Of a stretch of DNA of 50,417 nucleotides, positions 41,771 to 50,080 are shown one piece after another (position 1 is the stretch's first letter; each line of letters starts with the position of its first letter). The notes beneath the pieces are model-generated. The model saw only the letters and a program-made list of their open reading frames with translations, was not told the DNA's origin and searched no databases. The position numbers and the translations under genes are program-made. Origin of the DNA: Stenotrophomonas maltophilia (GTDB lineage: Bacteria; Pseudomonadota; Gammaproteobacteria; Xanthomonadales; Xanthomonadaceae); contig DJBL01000017.1 in the NCBI GenBank assembly GCA_002435595.1, positions 1 to 50,417 of the forward strand. The letters are read 5' to 3'.

Positions 41771-42792
41771 GGGCGGGCCGGGATCGGGCTGGCCAGGTGC
41801 GCCAACGCCGGCTTGATGCGCCGCTGCAGCAGGTCGTCCAGCGCGGCCAGCTCGGGATGGCGTGGCAGCACTTCGTCCAGATAGGCGATGAAGCGCGGCG
41901 CGTCGTCGAAGTAGTGGCCCTTGCCGTCGCGGTCGCGCAGGCGCACGAACAGGCCAAGGATCTTGAGGTGGCGTTGCACGCCCATCCAGTCGGCGTCGCG
42001 CAGGAACTGCGGCCACGGCCGCACCGGCAGGCCGGCGGCCAGCGCCTGGGCGTGGTAACGCGCCAGCCAGGCATCGACCCGCTCCAGCGGCCAGCTCAGG
42101 AACGCATCCTTGAACAGGCTGACCGGGTCGTAGGCGATCGGGCCACGCACCAGGTCCTGGAAATCCAGCACCGCCGGGCCGCCGTCGACCGGCATCAGGT
42201 TGCGCGGCATGAAGTCGCGGTGGGTGAGCACCTGCGGCTGGTTGAGCGCGTTGTCCATCAGGCGCCGGTGCACCAGTTGCAGGTTTTCCAGTTCGCCGCA
42301 GTCCAGCTGCAGGCCGAGGTGGCGCTGCAGGAACCACTCGTCGAACAGCCCGGCATCGCGTTGCAGCAGCGCTTCACCGAAGCTGCCCATGCCTTCGGGC
42401 ACCGGAATCTGCTGCAGGCGGATCAGCTGCGCGAAGGCGGCGTCGAACCACGCATCGGCATTGTCCTGGTCGATGTGGCGTGCCAGCGTGGGGCCGCCGA
42501 GGTCCTCCAGCAGCAGGAAGCCCTGTTCGACATCGCGCTCCAGCACCTGCGGCACGCGTACGCCGTTGGGCTCGAGCAGGTCGTGCATGCGCAGCCACGG
42601 GCGCACGTCTTCCAGCCCGGGCGGGGAGTCCATCACGATGTGGCTGCCGCGCGCGCTGGTGGCCCGCCAGTAGCTGCGGAAACCGGCGTCGACCGAGGCC
42701 CGGTCCAGCGCCAGGTGCGGGTCGTTGAGCGCGGTGCTGGCCCACTGCCGGCGAAGTTCGGCGCGCAGGGGATCGGAAGCGGGATCGTTCAT
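41767..42792 (-). CDS. amgK: Anomeric MurNAc/GlcNAc kinase
   Basis: A 341-residue aminoglycoside-phosphotransferase-fold kinase. The N lobe carries IVMDSPPGLEDVRPW; the catalytic loop is LTHRDFMPRNLMP (His/Asp/Asn of the Brenner motif), followed by LDFQDLVRGPIAYD (metal-binding Asp). It phosphorylates MurNAc at C1 and feeds MurU. The frame is open upstream, but ATG 42792 (MNDPASDP) matches family starts. The two genes form an operon with a 4-bp overlap. Confidence 0.87.
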   Translation of the reverse strand: MNDPASDPLRAELRRQWASTALNDPHLALDRASVDAGFRSYWRATSARGSHIVMDSPPGLEDVRPWLRMHDLLEPNGVRVPQVLERDVEQGFLLLEDLGGPTLARHIDQDNADAWFDAAFAQLIRLQQIPVPEGMGSFGEALLQRDAGLFDEWFLQRHLGLQLDCGELENLQLVHRRLMDNALNQPQVLTHRDFMPRNLMPVDGGPAVLDFQDLVRGPIAYDPVSLFKDAFLSWPLERVDAWLARYHAQALAAGLPVRPWPQFLRDADWMGVQRHLKILGLFVRLRDRDGKGHYFDDAPRFIAYLDEVLPRHPELAALDDLLQRRIKPALAHLASPIPARP

Positions 42793-42847
42793 GGACGGGT
42801 ACGTCGAAGCGGCACCGGAAGGCGCCAGGGGAAAAGGGAGGAGGGGC

Positions 42848-43123
42848 TCAGCGCTTGTCGCCGCCGCTGACCAGCCGCAGCAGTGCCAGCACCGCCACCG
42901 CGCCCAGCACCGCGCCAAGGAAGCCGGCCGGTTCACCGGCGGCATACCAGCCCATGTACTGGCCGAACCAACCGGCCACCAGCGCGCCGACGATGCCCAG
43001 GCCGATGGTCAGCAGGCAGCCCATGCGGTTGTTGCCGGGCATGAAGAAGCGCCCGAGCAGGCCGACGAAGAAACCGACCAGGATGATGTAGAGCCAGCTG
43101 GTGCTGCCGAACAGTCCGTTCAT
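42848..43123 (-). CDS. GlsB/YeaQ/YmgE-type stress membrane protein
   Basis: A 91-residue protein with three short hydrophobic, Gly-rich segments (LYIILVGFFVGLLGRFF, TIGLGIVGALVAGWFG, LGAVLGAVAVLALLRLV) and the MPGNNRMG loop typical of the transglycosylase-associated protein family. Inner membrane; linked to stress in other bacteria, mechanism unknown. Confidence 0.85.
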   Translation of the reverse strand: MNGLFGSTSWLYIILVGFFVGLLGRFFMPGNNRMGCLLTIGLGIVGALVAGWFGQYMGWYAAGEPAGFLGAVLGAVAVLALLRLVSGGDKR

Positions 43124-43145
43124 GCGTTCTGCGCCCTCGGAAGAT

Positions 43146-43176
43146 GGACGCAGCCTAGCAAGGCCAGGCTGCGTCC
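43146..43176 (-). terminator. Strong stem-loop after the M20 peptidase gene
   Basis: GGACGCAGCCT (43146-43156) and AGGCTGCGTCC (43166-43176) form a perfect 11-bp stem with a 9-nt loop, 17 bp past the peptidase stop and upstream of the GlsB-like gene. It has no strong U-tract, so it may be a weak terminator or an mRNA-protecting hairpin. Confidence 0.45.
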
Positions 43177-43193
43177 GTCACGACGTGACGCAA

Positions 43194-44687
43194 TCAGCAG
43201 CAGCCGTGGCCGCCGTGGCGGGTGCCACTGTCGGCGGCCACCGGCGAACCGCTGGTTTCACCGCGCAGGCTGGCCGCGTAGTGCTCGCTGATCACCTTGG
43301 ACACGCACGCGGTGACCTTCTTGCCCATCGGGATGTGCAGGAATTCGTTGGGGCCATGCGCGTTGGAGTGCGGGCCGAGCACGCCGGTGATCATGAACTG
43401 CGCACCGGGGAACTTCTCGCCGAGCATGCCCATGAACGGGATCGAGCCGCCTTCGCCCATGTACATCGCCGGCTTGCCGAAGAAGGTCTGGCTGGCGTCA
43501 TCGATCGCCTTGGTCAGCCACGGCGCCATGGCCGGTGCGTTCCAGCCGCTGGAGGCCTTTTCCAGGTCCAGCTTCACTTCCGCGCCGTTCGGCGGGTCGC
43601 GCAGCAGCGCGTCCTTGAGCAGCTCGCCGCAGGCCTTGCCGTCAGCGGTCGGCGGCAGGCGCAGCGACAGCTTCACCGCGGTATGCGGGCGCAGCACGTT
43701 GCCCGCCGAGGCCAGCGGCGGCATGCCGTCCACGCCGGTCACCGACAGCGCCGGGCGCCAGGTGCGGTTGAGCACCAGTTCGGTGAGGTCATCGTTCATC
43801 GGCTTGAGGCCGTCGACCATCGGGAATTTCTCGAAGATCGCCGTGTCCACCACGTCGGCGGCGCGCTTGGCCTGCTCCAGGCGCTCGGCCGGGATCTCCA
43901 CGTTCATGCCATCGATCAGGATGCGACCGGTGTTCTCATCCTCGATGCGCGACAGCAGCTGGCGCAGCAGGCGGAAGCTGGACGGCACCACGCCGGATGC
44001 ATCGCCGGAGTGCACGCCTTCGTTGAGCACCTTGACCGAGAAATTGCCGCCGGTCAGGCCGCGCAGCGAGGTGGTGCACCACAGCTGGTCGTAGTTGGCG
44101 CAGCCCGAATCCAGGCACACCACCAGCGACGGCTTGCCGATGCGGTCGGCCAGGTGGTCCACGTAGGCCGGCAGGTCGTAGCTGCCCGATTCTTCGCAGG
44201 CTTCGATCAGCACCACGCAGCGCGCATGGGGCAGGCCCTGTTCCTGCAATGCCAGCACGGCGGCCAGCGAGCCGAACATCGCGTAACCATCGTCGGCGCC
44301 GCCGCGACCGTACAGCTTGTCCCCGCGCAGCACCGGTACCCACGGGCCCAGGTCTGCATCCCAGCCGGTCATTTCCGGCTGCTTGTCCAGGTGGCCGTAC
44401 AGCAGGATGGTGTCCTCGCCCGTTTCAGCGCCGGTGGCGGGGATTTCCAGCAGGATCAGCGGGGTGCGGCCTTCCAGGCGCACCACCTCGACGGTCAGGC
44501 CCGGCAGGTTCTGGGCGCGGGCCCAGGTTTCCATCAGGGTCACGGCCTGGTCCATATAACCATTGGCGACCCAATCGGCGTCGAACATCGGCGATTTGTT
44601 GGGAATACGGATGTAATCGACCAATTGCGGGACGATTTCGTTGTCCCACTTCTCACTGACGAATTGGCCGAGTTTGGCGCTGTCCAT
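43194..44687 (-). CDS. M20-family dipeptidase
   Basis: A 497-residue zinc peptidase of the M20/carnosinase-like group. LLYGHLDKQPEM carries the first zinc His and catalytic Asp, RGGADDGYAMFGSL the bridging Asp, EACEESGSYDLP the catalytic Glu pair, and GEGGSIPFMGMLGEKF the C-terminal part. The tail RHGGHGCC is His/Cys-rich. Start ATG 44687 has GGAG 6 nt upstream; an in-frame ATG at 44705 has none. Likely cytoplasmic dipeptide hydrolysis. Confidence 0.9.
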   Translation of the reverse strand: MDSAKLGQFVSEKWDNEIVPQLVDYIRIPNKSPMFDADWVANGYMDQAVTLMETWARAQNLPGLTVEVVRLEGRTPLILLEIPATGAETGEDTILLYGHLDKQPEMTGWDADLGPWVPVLRGDKLYGRGGADDGYAMFGSLAAVLALQEQGLPHARCVVLIEACEESGSYDLPAYVDHLADRIGKPSLVVCLDSGCANYDQLWCTTSLRGLTGGNFSVKVLNEGVHSGDASGVVPSSFRLLRQLLSRIEDENTGRILIDGMNVEIPAERLEQAKRAADVVDTAIFEKFPMVDGLKPMNDDLTELVLNRTWRPALSVTGVDGMPPLASAGNVLRPHTAVKLSLRLPPTADGKACGELLKDALLRDPPNGAEVKLDLEKASSGWNAPAMAPWLTKAIDDASQTFFGKPAMYMGEGGSIPFMGMLGEKFPGAQFMITGVLGPHSNAHGPNEFLHIPMGKKVTACVSKVISEHYAASLRGETSGSPVAADSGTRHGGHGCC

Positions 44688-44886
44688 CTGAAACTCCGGG
44701 TGCATTGACTAGTCCTCACATTCTACGCCCGCGAACGGGGTAGGGATTTCCCTACATCACGTCAGGTATTTGGCTGGCTGTGTGAAGGTGCTGTGGACGA
44801 TAGGCTGTGTGTATGTGGCGAGGGACGCTGGAGCTTCCGACGGGATAGCCGGCAGGCACCGGTTCCGAGCCACAAGGAGTAACAAG

Positions 44887-45216
44887 GTGGGGCCTTGGAT
44901 TTCGTGGAAGGCGCTTGCGCTGGGACTGCTGTTGATGGGAGCCGCTCGCGCGGCCGATCGCATCGACATCAATACGGCTGATGCGTCGACGCTGCAGCAG
45001 GGACTGACGAACGTGGGGCCGCACAAGGCCGAAGCGATCGTCGCGTACCGGCGACAACACGGACCTTTCCTCCGCGTCGAGGACCTGACGCGGGTGAAGG
45101 GGATAGGGACAGCAACGGTCGAACGGAATCGACGACGGATGACGACGGGGGTCATGAAGAGCCCCGCCGCGGAACCGCCCAGGAGGGCGTTGCCGGCATC
45201 CGTACCAAGGCGCTGA
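44887..45216 (+). CDS. Exported ComEA-like helix-hairpin-helix protein
   Basis: A 109-residue protein: signal peptide (about 1-22, ending GAARA), then one ComEA HhH unit (RIDINTADASTLQQGLTNVG, AEAIVAYRRQHGPFLRVEDL, VKGIGTATVERNRRRM) and a basic, Pro-rich tail. Family members bind double-stranded DNA in the periplasm, sometimes during transformation. Start GTG 44887 is fixed by AAGGAG 8 nt upstream. The base composition just upstream (44706-44886) is lower in G+C than most of the window. Confidence 0.85.
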   Translation: MGPWISWKALALGLLLMGAARAADRIDINTADASTLQQGLTNVGPHKAEAIVAYRRQHGPFLRVEDLTRVKGIGTATVERNRRRMTTGVMKSPAAEPPRRALPASVPRR

Positions 45217-45619
45217 TCAACAGGACAGGTCGGAGACCGGCAGGGAGCCGGTCGCGGCTGCCGACGCAGGACGCGCGGTGGCACCGACAGACGCAGGGAC
45301 GCGGAGCGCACGGATGCGGCGCGGAAGGATTGGCGTGGATCCACCAGGACGGTGGCATCCAGACCCGGGAAGGGCTGTGATGGCGGATCGATTTACGGCC
45401 GAGTGCACGGAGCATGGCCGGCACCCACACTGGGCAGGACGCACAGGGGGAAGGCGGGAAGCCGACAAGGATGTAAAAATTGCCCGGTACTGCGCAGGGA
45501 TGCGTGGCCGGGCAATTTCTTTTTGCGCGGTTGCCGCGCCGGTTGCGCGCGGGGCACCACGCTGCCAACACCTGATTCATGCAGCGCGTTGGTGTAGCGT
45601 CTGCGCATCACTGGATGGA
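45217..45619. other. 403-bp gap with a terminator; possible small RNA
   Basis: No convincing protein gene is present on either strand. The stretch from about 45230 to 45470 is rich in short G/C repeats (CGGGAGCCGG, GCAGGACGC) and ends at a canonical terminator (45477-45524). It may be the ComEA gene's 3' UTR or an independent sRNA. Confidence 0.4.
45477..45524 (+). terminator. Rho-independent terminator
   Basis: AAATTGCCCGG (45477-45487) pairs with CCGGGCAATTT (45508-45518), 11 bp, across a 20-nt loop that can itself fold, followed by CTTTTT. It ends rightward transcription from the ComEA gene or a small RNA before the L,D-transpeptidase gene. Confidence 0.85.
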
Positions 45620-46699
45620 ATGAAACCCATGGCACCACGCCGCACGTTGCTTACCCTGGCCCTGGCCACCTTGTTCGCCACTGGCATGGGGTCGGCCGCC
45701 GCCGCGACGCCTGCGACCGCTACGACCGACACGACCGCGGCCACCGCCGCACCGCGCGGACCCACCGATCTCAAGCCCGGCGAGTTCCTCTGGCATCCGG
45801 AGATTTCCCCGGCCGGCCCGATCGTGCTGGTGGTCAGCCTGGATGAGCAGCGCGCGTATGTGTACCGCAACGGCATCGCCATCGGCCTGAGCACGATCAG
45901 CTCCGGCAAGACCGGGCACGAGACCCCGACCGGTGTGTTCACCATCCTGCAGAAGGACAAGGACCACAAGTCCAACCTCTACAACAGCGCGCCGATGCCC
46001 TACATGCAGCGGCTGACCTGGGACGGCATCGCCCTGCACGGCGGCAACCTGCCCGGGCATCCGGCCTCGCACGGCTGCGTGCGGCTGCCGCAGGCGTTCG
46101 CGCAGAAGCTGTTCGGTGAGACCAAACGCGGCGACACCGTGGTGGTGGCCGATGCCAAGAGCGCGCCGATGACGCTGGCCTATCCGGCGGTGCTGGCGCC
46201 GGTCAACAGCACCGGCAAGCCGCTGGTGGAAACCACCGACGCTCCCGAGCACTACTGGAACGATGCGGCCGCGCCGAGCGGGCAGGTCGGCATCCTGGTC
46301 AGCCTGCACGACCAGCGCCTGTACGTGCTGCGCGATGGCGTGCTGATCGGCGAGTCGCGGCTGCAGGCCAAGGCGCTGCCGGCCTTCGAGGGCACCACGC
46401 TGTTCGTGATGCAGCAGGGCTACTCGGACGTGCCCAGCCCGCTGGATGCGCACCAGCGGCTGCACAAGTGGACGGCCTACCCGCTGCTGGGGCAGAGCGC
46501 CGGCAATGCCAGCCCCGACCTGCTGGCCACCCCGAGCCTGCCGATGGCGCTGCCGCCGGCCTTTGCCGAGCAGCTGTACCGGGCGCTGGTGCCGGGTACC
46601 ACGCTGCTGGTGACCAGCCTGCCGGCGGTCCGCCCGGTCGCCGATGAACAGAACCTGCAGCCGGTGTTGGAATCCGACGCCGGCGGGTCCACTTTGTAG
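45620..46699 (+). CDS. L,D-transpeptidase (YkuD domain)
   Basis: A 359-residue exported enzyme. Signal peptide about 1-28 (ending GSAAAA), a Thr/Ala-rich linker, then the YkuD domain with HGGNLPGHPASHGCVRLP and catalytic Cys153. A second, similar but degenerate half follows (GQVGILVSLHDQRLYVLRDGVLI resembles GPIVLVVSLDEQRAYVYRNGIAI) without HxGC. Such enzymes make 3-3 crosslinks or anchor proteins to murein. Starts at 45620 and 45629 are both possible. Confidence 0.88.
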   Translation: MKPMAPRRTLLTLALATLFATGMGSAAAATPATATTDTTAATAAPRGPTDLKPGEFLWHPEISPAGPIVLVVSLDEQRAYVYRNGIAIGLSTISSGKTGHETPTGVFTILQKDKDHKSNLYNSAPMPYMQRLTWDGIALHGGNLPGHPASHGCVRLPQAFAQKLFGETKRGDTVVVADAKSAPMTLAYPAVLAPVNSTGKPLVETTDAPEHYWNDAAAPSGQVGILVSLHDQRLYVLRDGVLIGESRLQAKALPAFEGTTLFVMQQGYSDVPSPLDAHQRLHKWTAYPLLGQSAGNASPDLLATPSLPMALPPAFAEQLYRALVPGTTLLVTSLPAVRPVADEQNLQPVLESDAGGSTL

Positions 46700-46725
46700 G
46701 GATTGGTCCTGCCGGTACGCCGTTG

Positions 46726-47442
46726 ATGCGTCTGTCCCCGATCTTCCCCGTTGCCCTGTGCGCGCTGGCGCTGACCGTGTCGGCCGGCGCCACGGCGGCT
46801 GCGCCGACCGCGCCGACCGCGCTGCCGTCGGCACAGATGGCCGACATGCTGGCCCGCGCCGCGCCCGGCGCCGATCGCAAGGTACTGCAGTTGGCGGCCC
46901 GGGCCATGACCTGCGCGCTGCGGCGCCCGGAGCTGGGCATCGACCCCACCCGCCTGAGCGTGATCGACTATTCGCGGCCGTCCACCGAGCAGCGCATGTG
47001 GGTGTTCGACCTGGCCCGGCAGAAGCTGCTGTTCGAGGAATGGGTGGCGCATGGCCGCAACAGCGGCGGCAACCAGACCGAGCATTTCTCCAATCGCGAT
47101 GGCAGTTTCATGTCCAGCCTGGGCGCATTCACCGCCAAGGAAACGTACATGGGCGGCAATGGATATTCGCTGCGCCTGGAAGGGCTGGAGCCGGGTGTCA
47201 ACGACCATGCCCGCGATCGTGCCATCGTGATCCACGGTGCGCCCTACGTGAACCCGACCATGGCCCGGCTGCAGGGGCGCCTCGGCCGCAGCCTGGGCTG
47301 CCCGGCGGTGCGCCTGACCGTGGCCAGGCCGCTGATCGACAGCCTGCGCGGCGGGGCGATGGTGTTTGCCTACTACCCCGACAAGGAGTGGCTGGCGCGC
47401 TCGCACCTGCTCGGCCCGGACTGCGGTGGCAGCGCCGGCTGA
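46726..47442 (+). CDS. Murein L,D-transpeptidase catalytic-domain family protein (YkuD_2)
   Basis: A 238-residue exported protein: signal peptide about 1-26, then a YkuD_2-type domain with MWVFDLARQKLLFEEWVAHG, NGYSLRLEGLEPGVNDHARD, VIHGAPYV and the active-site block GRSLGCPAVRL (Cys192). It is unrelated in detail to the preceding YkuD enzyme but shares the Cys chemistry. It starts 26 bp after that gene's stop, so the two are probably co-transcribed. Confidence 0.86.
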   Translation: MRLSPIFPVALCALALTVSAGATAAAPTAPTALPSAQMADMLARAAPGADRKVLQLAARAMTCALRRPELGIDPTRLSVIDYSRPSTEQRMWVFDLARQKLLFEEWVAHGRNSGGNQTEHFSNRDGSFMSSLGAFTAKETYMGGNGYSLRLEGLEPGVNDHARDRAIVIHGAPYVNPTMARLQGRLGRSLGCPAVRLTVARPLIDSLRGGAMVFAYYPDKEWLARSHLLGPDCGGSAG

Positions 47443-47456
47443 GGCACAATGCCGGG

Positions 47457-48056
47457 ATGTCGACCGATACCGTCCTGGGCGCGGCCACGCGCGTGATTCC
47501 GAGTTTCGAGTACCGCCGCGAGCGCTGGCGCAATGGCCTGGGCTGGACGCGGGAGATCCTGCGCGTGCCCGACAACGATGATTGGCAGGTGCGCCTGTCG
47601 ATCGCCGAGATCGAGCAGGACGCGGCCTTCTCTTCGTTTCCCGGCATCGAGCGCGAGCTGGTGCTGCTGCGCGGGGAAGGCCTGCGCCTGCGCTTCGACG
47701 ATGGAACGGTGCACACCCTGCTGCCCCCGCACGACCGGCTGCGGTTTGCCGGCGAGGCACAGGTGGGTGGCGAGCTGGTGGATGGGCTGACCCATGATTT
47801 CAATCTGATGTGGAAGCGCGAGGCGGTCGACGCCGAGCTGCTGCACCGGCCGCTGGTGGGCAGCATGTTCTTCTTCACCGAGCCGGGCGCTGCCTGGGCC
47901 ATCCACCTGCTGGCCGGCCAGGCCGCGTTTGAAGACCACCCCGACCTGCCGCCGCTGGCCGCCGGCGATACCGCTTGGTTGGCTGCGGGCGCGCGGCGGC
48001 GTTACGCCCTGCGGGGCGGTGGCGAACTGCTCGCGATCCGGCTTGGCGCGCGGTAG
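47457..48056 (+). CDS. HutD/Ves family cupin protein
   Basis: A 199-residue protein with the HutD-family bicupin pattern: WRNGLGWTREILRVP, VRLSIAEIEQDAAFSSFPGIERELVLLRG, LTHDFNLMWKRE. HutD is associated with histidine use and Ves with cold-induced glucosamine metabolism; no hut genes are near, so the role is open. ATG 47457 lies 14 bp after the L,D-transpeptidase stop; CACAAT lies 6 bp before it and could be a -10 of a leaderless message. Confidence 0.83.
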   Translation: MSTDTVLGAATRVIPSFEYRRERWRNGLGWTREILRVPDNDDWQVRLSIAEIEQDAAFSSFPGIERELVLLRGEGLRLRFDDGTVHTLLPPHDRLRFAGEAQVGGELVDGLTHDFNLMWKREAVDAELLHRPLVGSMFFFTEPGAAWAIHLLAGQAAFEDHPDLPPLAAGDTAWLAAGARRRYALRGGGELLAIRLGAR

Positions 48057-48230
48057 GGCCGCATCGCGATCGTTTGCCGGGGGATAGGCAACGCGGGTTG
48101 AGGGTGTGACCGTCATGCCCGGCGCGTGCGGAGTGTCCGGCGCGGGGAGGGTCGCATACCGATCGACTGCCGCTACCTCGCGCCAGTTTGGTTGATGGTG
48201 TGAGCGGCGAGCCGAGGCGGCTCCGGCAGG

Positions 48231-48468
48231 GGGTATGCGTTCGCCGTGCCGGTGGGGGTTACGGGCAGTCGTTTGGGAACCGACCCTACCTTGGGCAGGG
48301 CTTGGCGCGGCCCGGTGGCATCGCGAGGCATGCTCGGCAGGGGTATGCGTTCGCCGCGCCGGTGGGGGTTACGGGCAGTCGTTTGGGAACCGACCCTACC
48401 TTGGGCAGGGCTTGGCGCGGCCCGGTGGCATCGCGAGGCATGCTCGGCAGGGGTATGCGTTCGCCGCG
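48231..48468. repeat. Exact 110-bp tandem repeat, two copies plus a partial third
   Basis: Copy 1 is 48231-48340 and copy 2 is 48341-48450; they differ at one base (T48247 against C48357). A third copy is cut off after about 17 bp by the end of the flavoreductase gene region. Each copy has GGGTATGCGTTCGCC, GGTTCCC-type and GGGCAGGGCTTGGCGC segments. It lies between convergent genes; I see no coding signal. Confidence 0.92.
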
Positions 48469-48472
48469 GGGC

Positions 48473-50080
48473 TCAGTACACGTCGCGGCGGTAGCGCCCG
48501 GCCACGATCAACGCCTCTTTGCCGTCGCGGCCCAGCGCGCGCTCGATGACCGCGTCCACCGCCGGGGCCATGCCCTGCAGGCTGCCGCAGACCAGGATCG
48601 TGGCCCCTTCGCGGGTCCATTCCCAGAGTGTGTCGATGTTGGCCTGCAGGCGATCCTGCACGTAACGATGCTCGCCGCCGTCGCGGCTGAACACGGTATC
48701 CAGGCGCTCGATCCAGCCGGCCTGCTGCCAGGCCTTGAGTTGGTCGCCGTAATAGAAGTCGTGTGCCTCGGTGCGCTCGCCGAACAGCAGCCAGTTGCGC
48801 CGCGCGCCGGCCTCGACGCGCGCCCGCAGGTGCGCCCGCAGACCGGCAATGCCGGTGCCGTTGCCGATCAGGATCAGTGGCGCGGTGGGCGCCGGTGCGT
48901 GGAAATTGGCATTGCTGCGGAAGCGCAGGTCGATGCGGCCGCCCGGCGCGGCGTAATCACACAGCCAGCCGCTGCCCAGCCCGGGGCGGCCGTCCGGGCG
49001 CAGCTGGCGACGCAGCAGCAACTGCACCTGGCCCTCGGCCGGGATGCTGGCGATGGAGTACTCGCGATGCGGCAACGGTCGCAAGGATGCCACCACCGCG
49101 GCGGCATCCTTGCCCCCGATTTCCTCCGGCGTGGGCAGGTGGGCGCGCGCGAGGTGTGCGTGCAGCGTGTCGCCGTCGATCACCTGGCTGCCTGCCAGCG
49201 CGGCGCTGGCCAGCCAGGCGTCCACGTCCGCCGGGGCGTGGCGCGGGCCGATCTCGACCACGTCACCGGCCTGCCAGTGCGGCAGCACGCCATCGGCCGG
49301 GACCAGCGCCACCTCCCAGGTGGCCGCGCCGGGGCTGCCGGCGTTGATGCGCGCACGGTGGTGCAGCTGCCAGTGCAGGTAGTCGGCCGGGGTCCAGTCG
49401 GGCAGGTCGGTGGCGTTGCCGCCGAGCTGGCCGAGCAGCTGCTGCCAATGGCGCAGCGCGGCCGGGTCGGCGTTGTCCACTTCCACCGTATCAAACAGCG
49501 GATGCGCAGCGTGCTGGCGCAGCCAGGCGTCCAGCTGCTGGCCGAACGCGCAGAAGTGGCCGTAGCTGCGGTCACCCAGCGCCAGTACGCCGTACTGCAG
49601 GTGCGGCAGGGCCAGCGGCTGCGGCATCACCGTGCGCAGGAAGGGCAGCGCGTGGTCGGGGGCATCGCCCTCGCCGGTGGTGCTGGCGATGAACAGCACG
49701 CGCGTGGCCTGCTGCAGCGCCCGGGCATCCACCTGGTGCAGGCCGCGCAGGCGCACGGGCGCGCCGGCGGCACGCAATGTCTCGGCGCTGCGCTCGCACA
49801 GTTGCTGCGCAAACCCGGTCTGGCTGGCCCAGACCAGCAGCAACGGGGCCTGGCCATCAGCGCTGGCGGCATCCTCGCGCGGTCGTCCGCGCCACCAGAT
49901 CAGGCCACACAGCGCGGCGTAGCCGAGCACGCTGGCCGCGGCCCAGCGTACGTGCGCGGCCAGTGGCGCGCCCAGCCACCAGGTGTCCTGCAGGTGCAGG
50001 CGCAACAGCAGCCAGGCCAGCACGGCCAGCAGTGCCAGCACCAGCAGATTGCCCAGCGTGGCGCGTGCCGGTGCGCTCAT
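48473..50080 (-). CDS. Membrane-anchored CysJ-like flavoreductase
   Basis: A 535-residue protein: two N-terminal membrane helices (about 8-27 and 45-63), a flavodoxin domain (about 75-215: LLVWASQTGFAQQLCE, FIASTTGEGDAPDHALPFL, YGVLALGDRSYGHFC) and an FNR-type FAD/NADPH domain (REYSIASIP, RNWLLFGERTEAHDFYY, C-terminal GRYRRDVY). No sulfite reductase partner is near. Together with apbE upstream it resembles iron-reductase/PepSY loci of xanthomonads. Confidence 0.88.
   Translation of the reverse strand: MSAPARATLGNLLVLALLAVLAWLLLRLHLQDTWWLGAPLAAHVRWAAASVLGYAALCGLIWWRGRPREDAASADGQAPLLLVWASQTGFAQQLCERSAETLRAAGAPVRLRGLHQVDARALQQATRVLFIASTTGEGDAPDHALPFLRTVMPQPLALPHLQYGVLALGDRSYGHFCAFGQQLDAWLRQHAAHPLFDTVEVDNADPAALRHWQQLLGQLGGNATDLPDWTPADYLHWQLHHRARINAGSPGAATWEVALVPADGVLPHWQAGDVVEIGPRHAPADVDAWLASAALAGSQVIDGDTLHAHLARAHLPTPEEIGGKDAAAVVASLRPLPHREYSIASIPAEGQVQLLLRRQLRPDGRPGLGSGWLCDYAAPGGRIDLRFRSNANFHAPAPTAPLILIGNGTGIAGLRAHLRARVEAGARRNWLLFGERTEAHDFYYGDQLKAWQQAGWIERLDTVFSRDGGEHRYVQDRLQANIDTLWEWTREGATILVCGSLQGMAPAVDAVIERALGRDGKEALIVAGRYRRDVY

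Noticed and set aside
46700..46725. REP at the L,D-transpeptidase stop (GTAGGGATT)
   Set aside because: GTAG contains the stop TAG here too, but no palindrome follows, so it is not counted with the three true cases.
48053..48080. REP at the hutD stop (GTAGGGCCGC)
   Set aside because: GTAG is present, but the following bases form no REP hairpin; at best a decayed unit.
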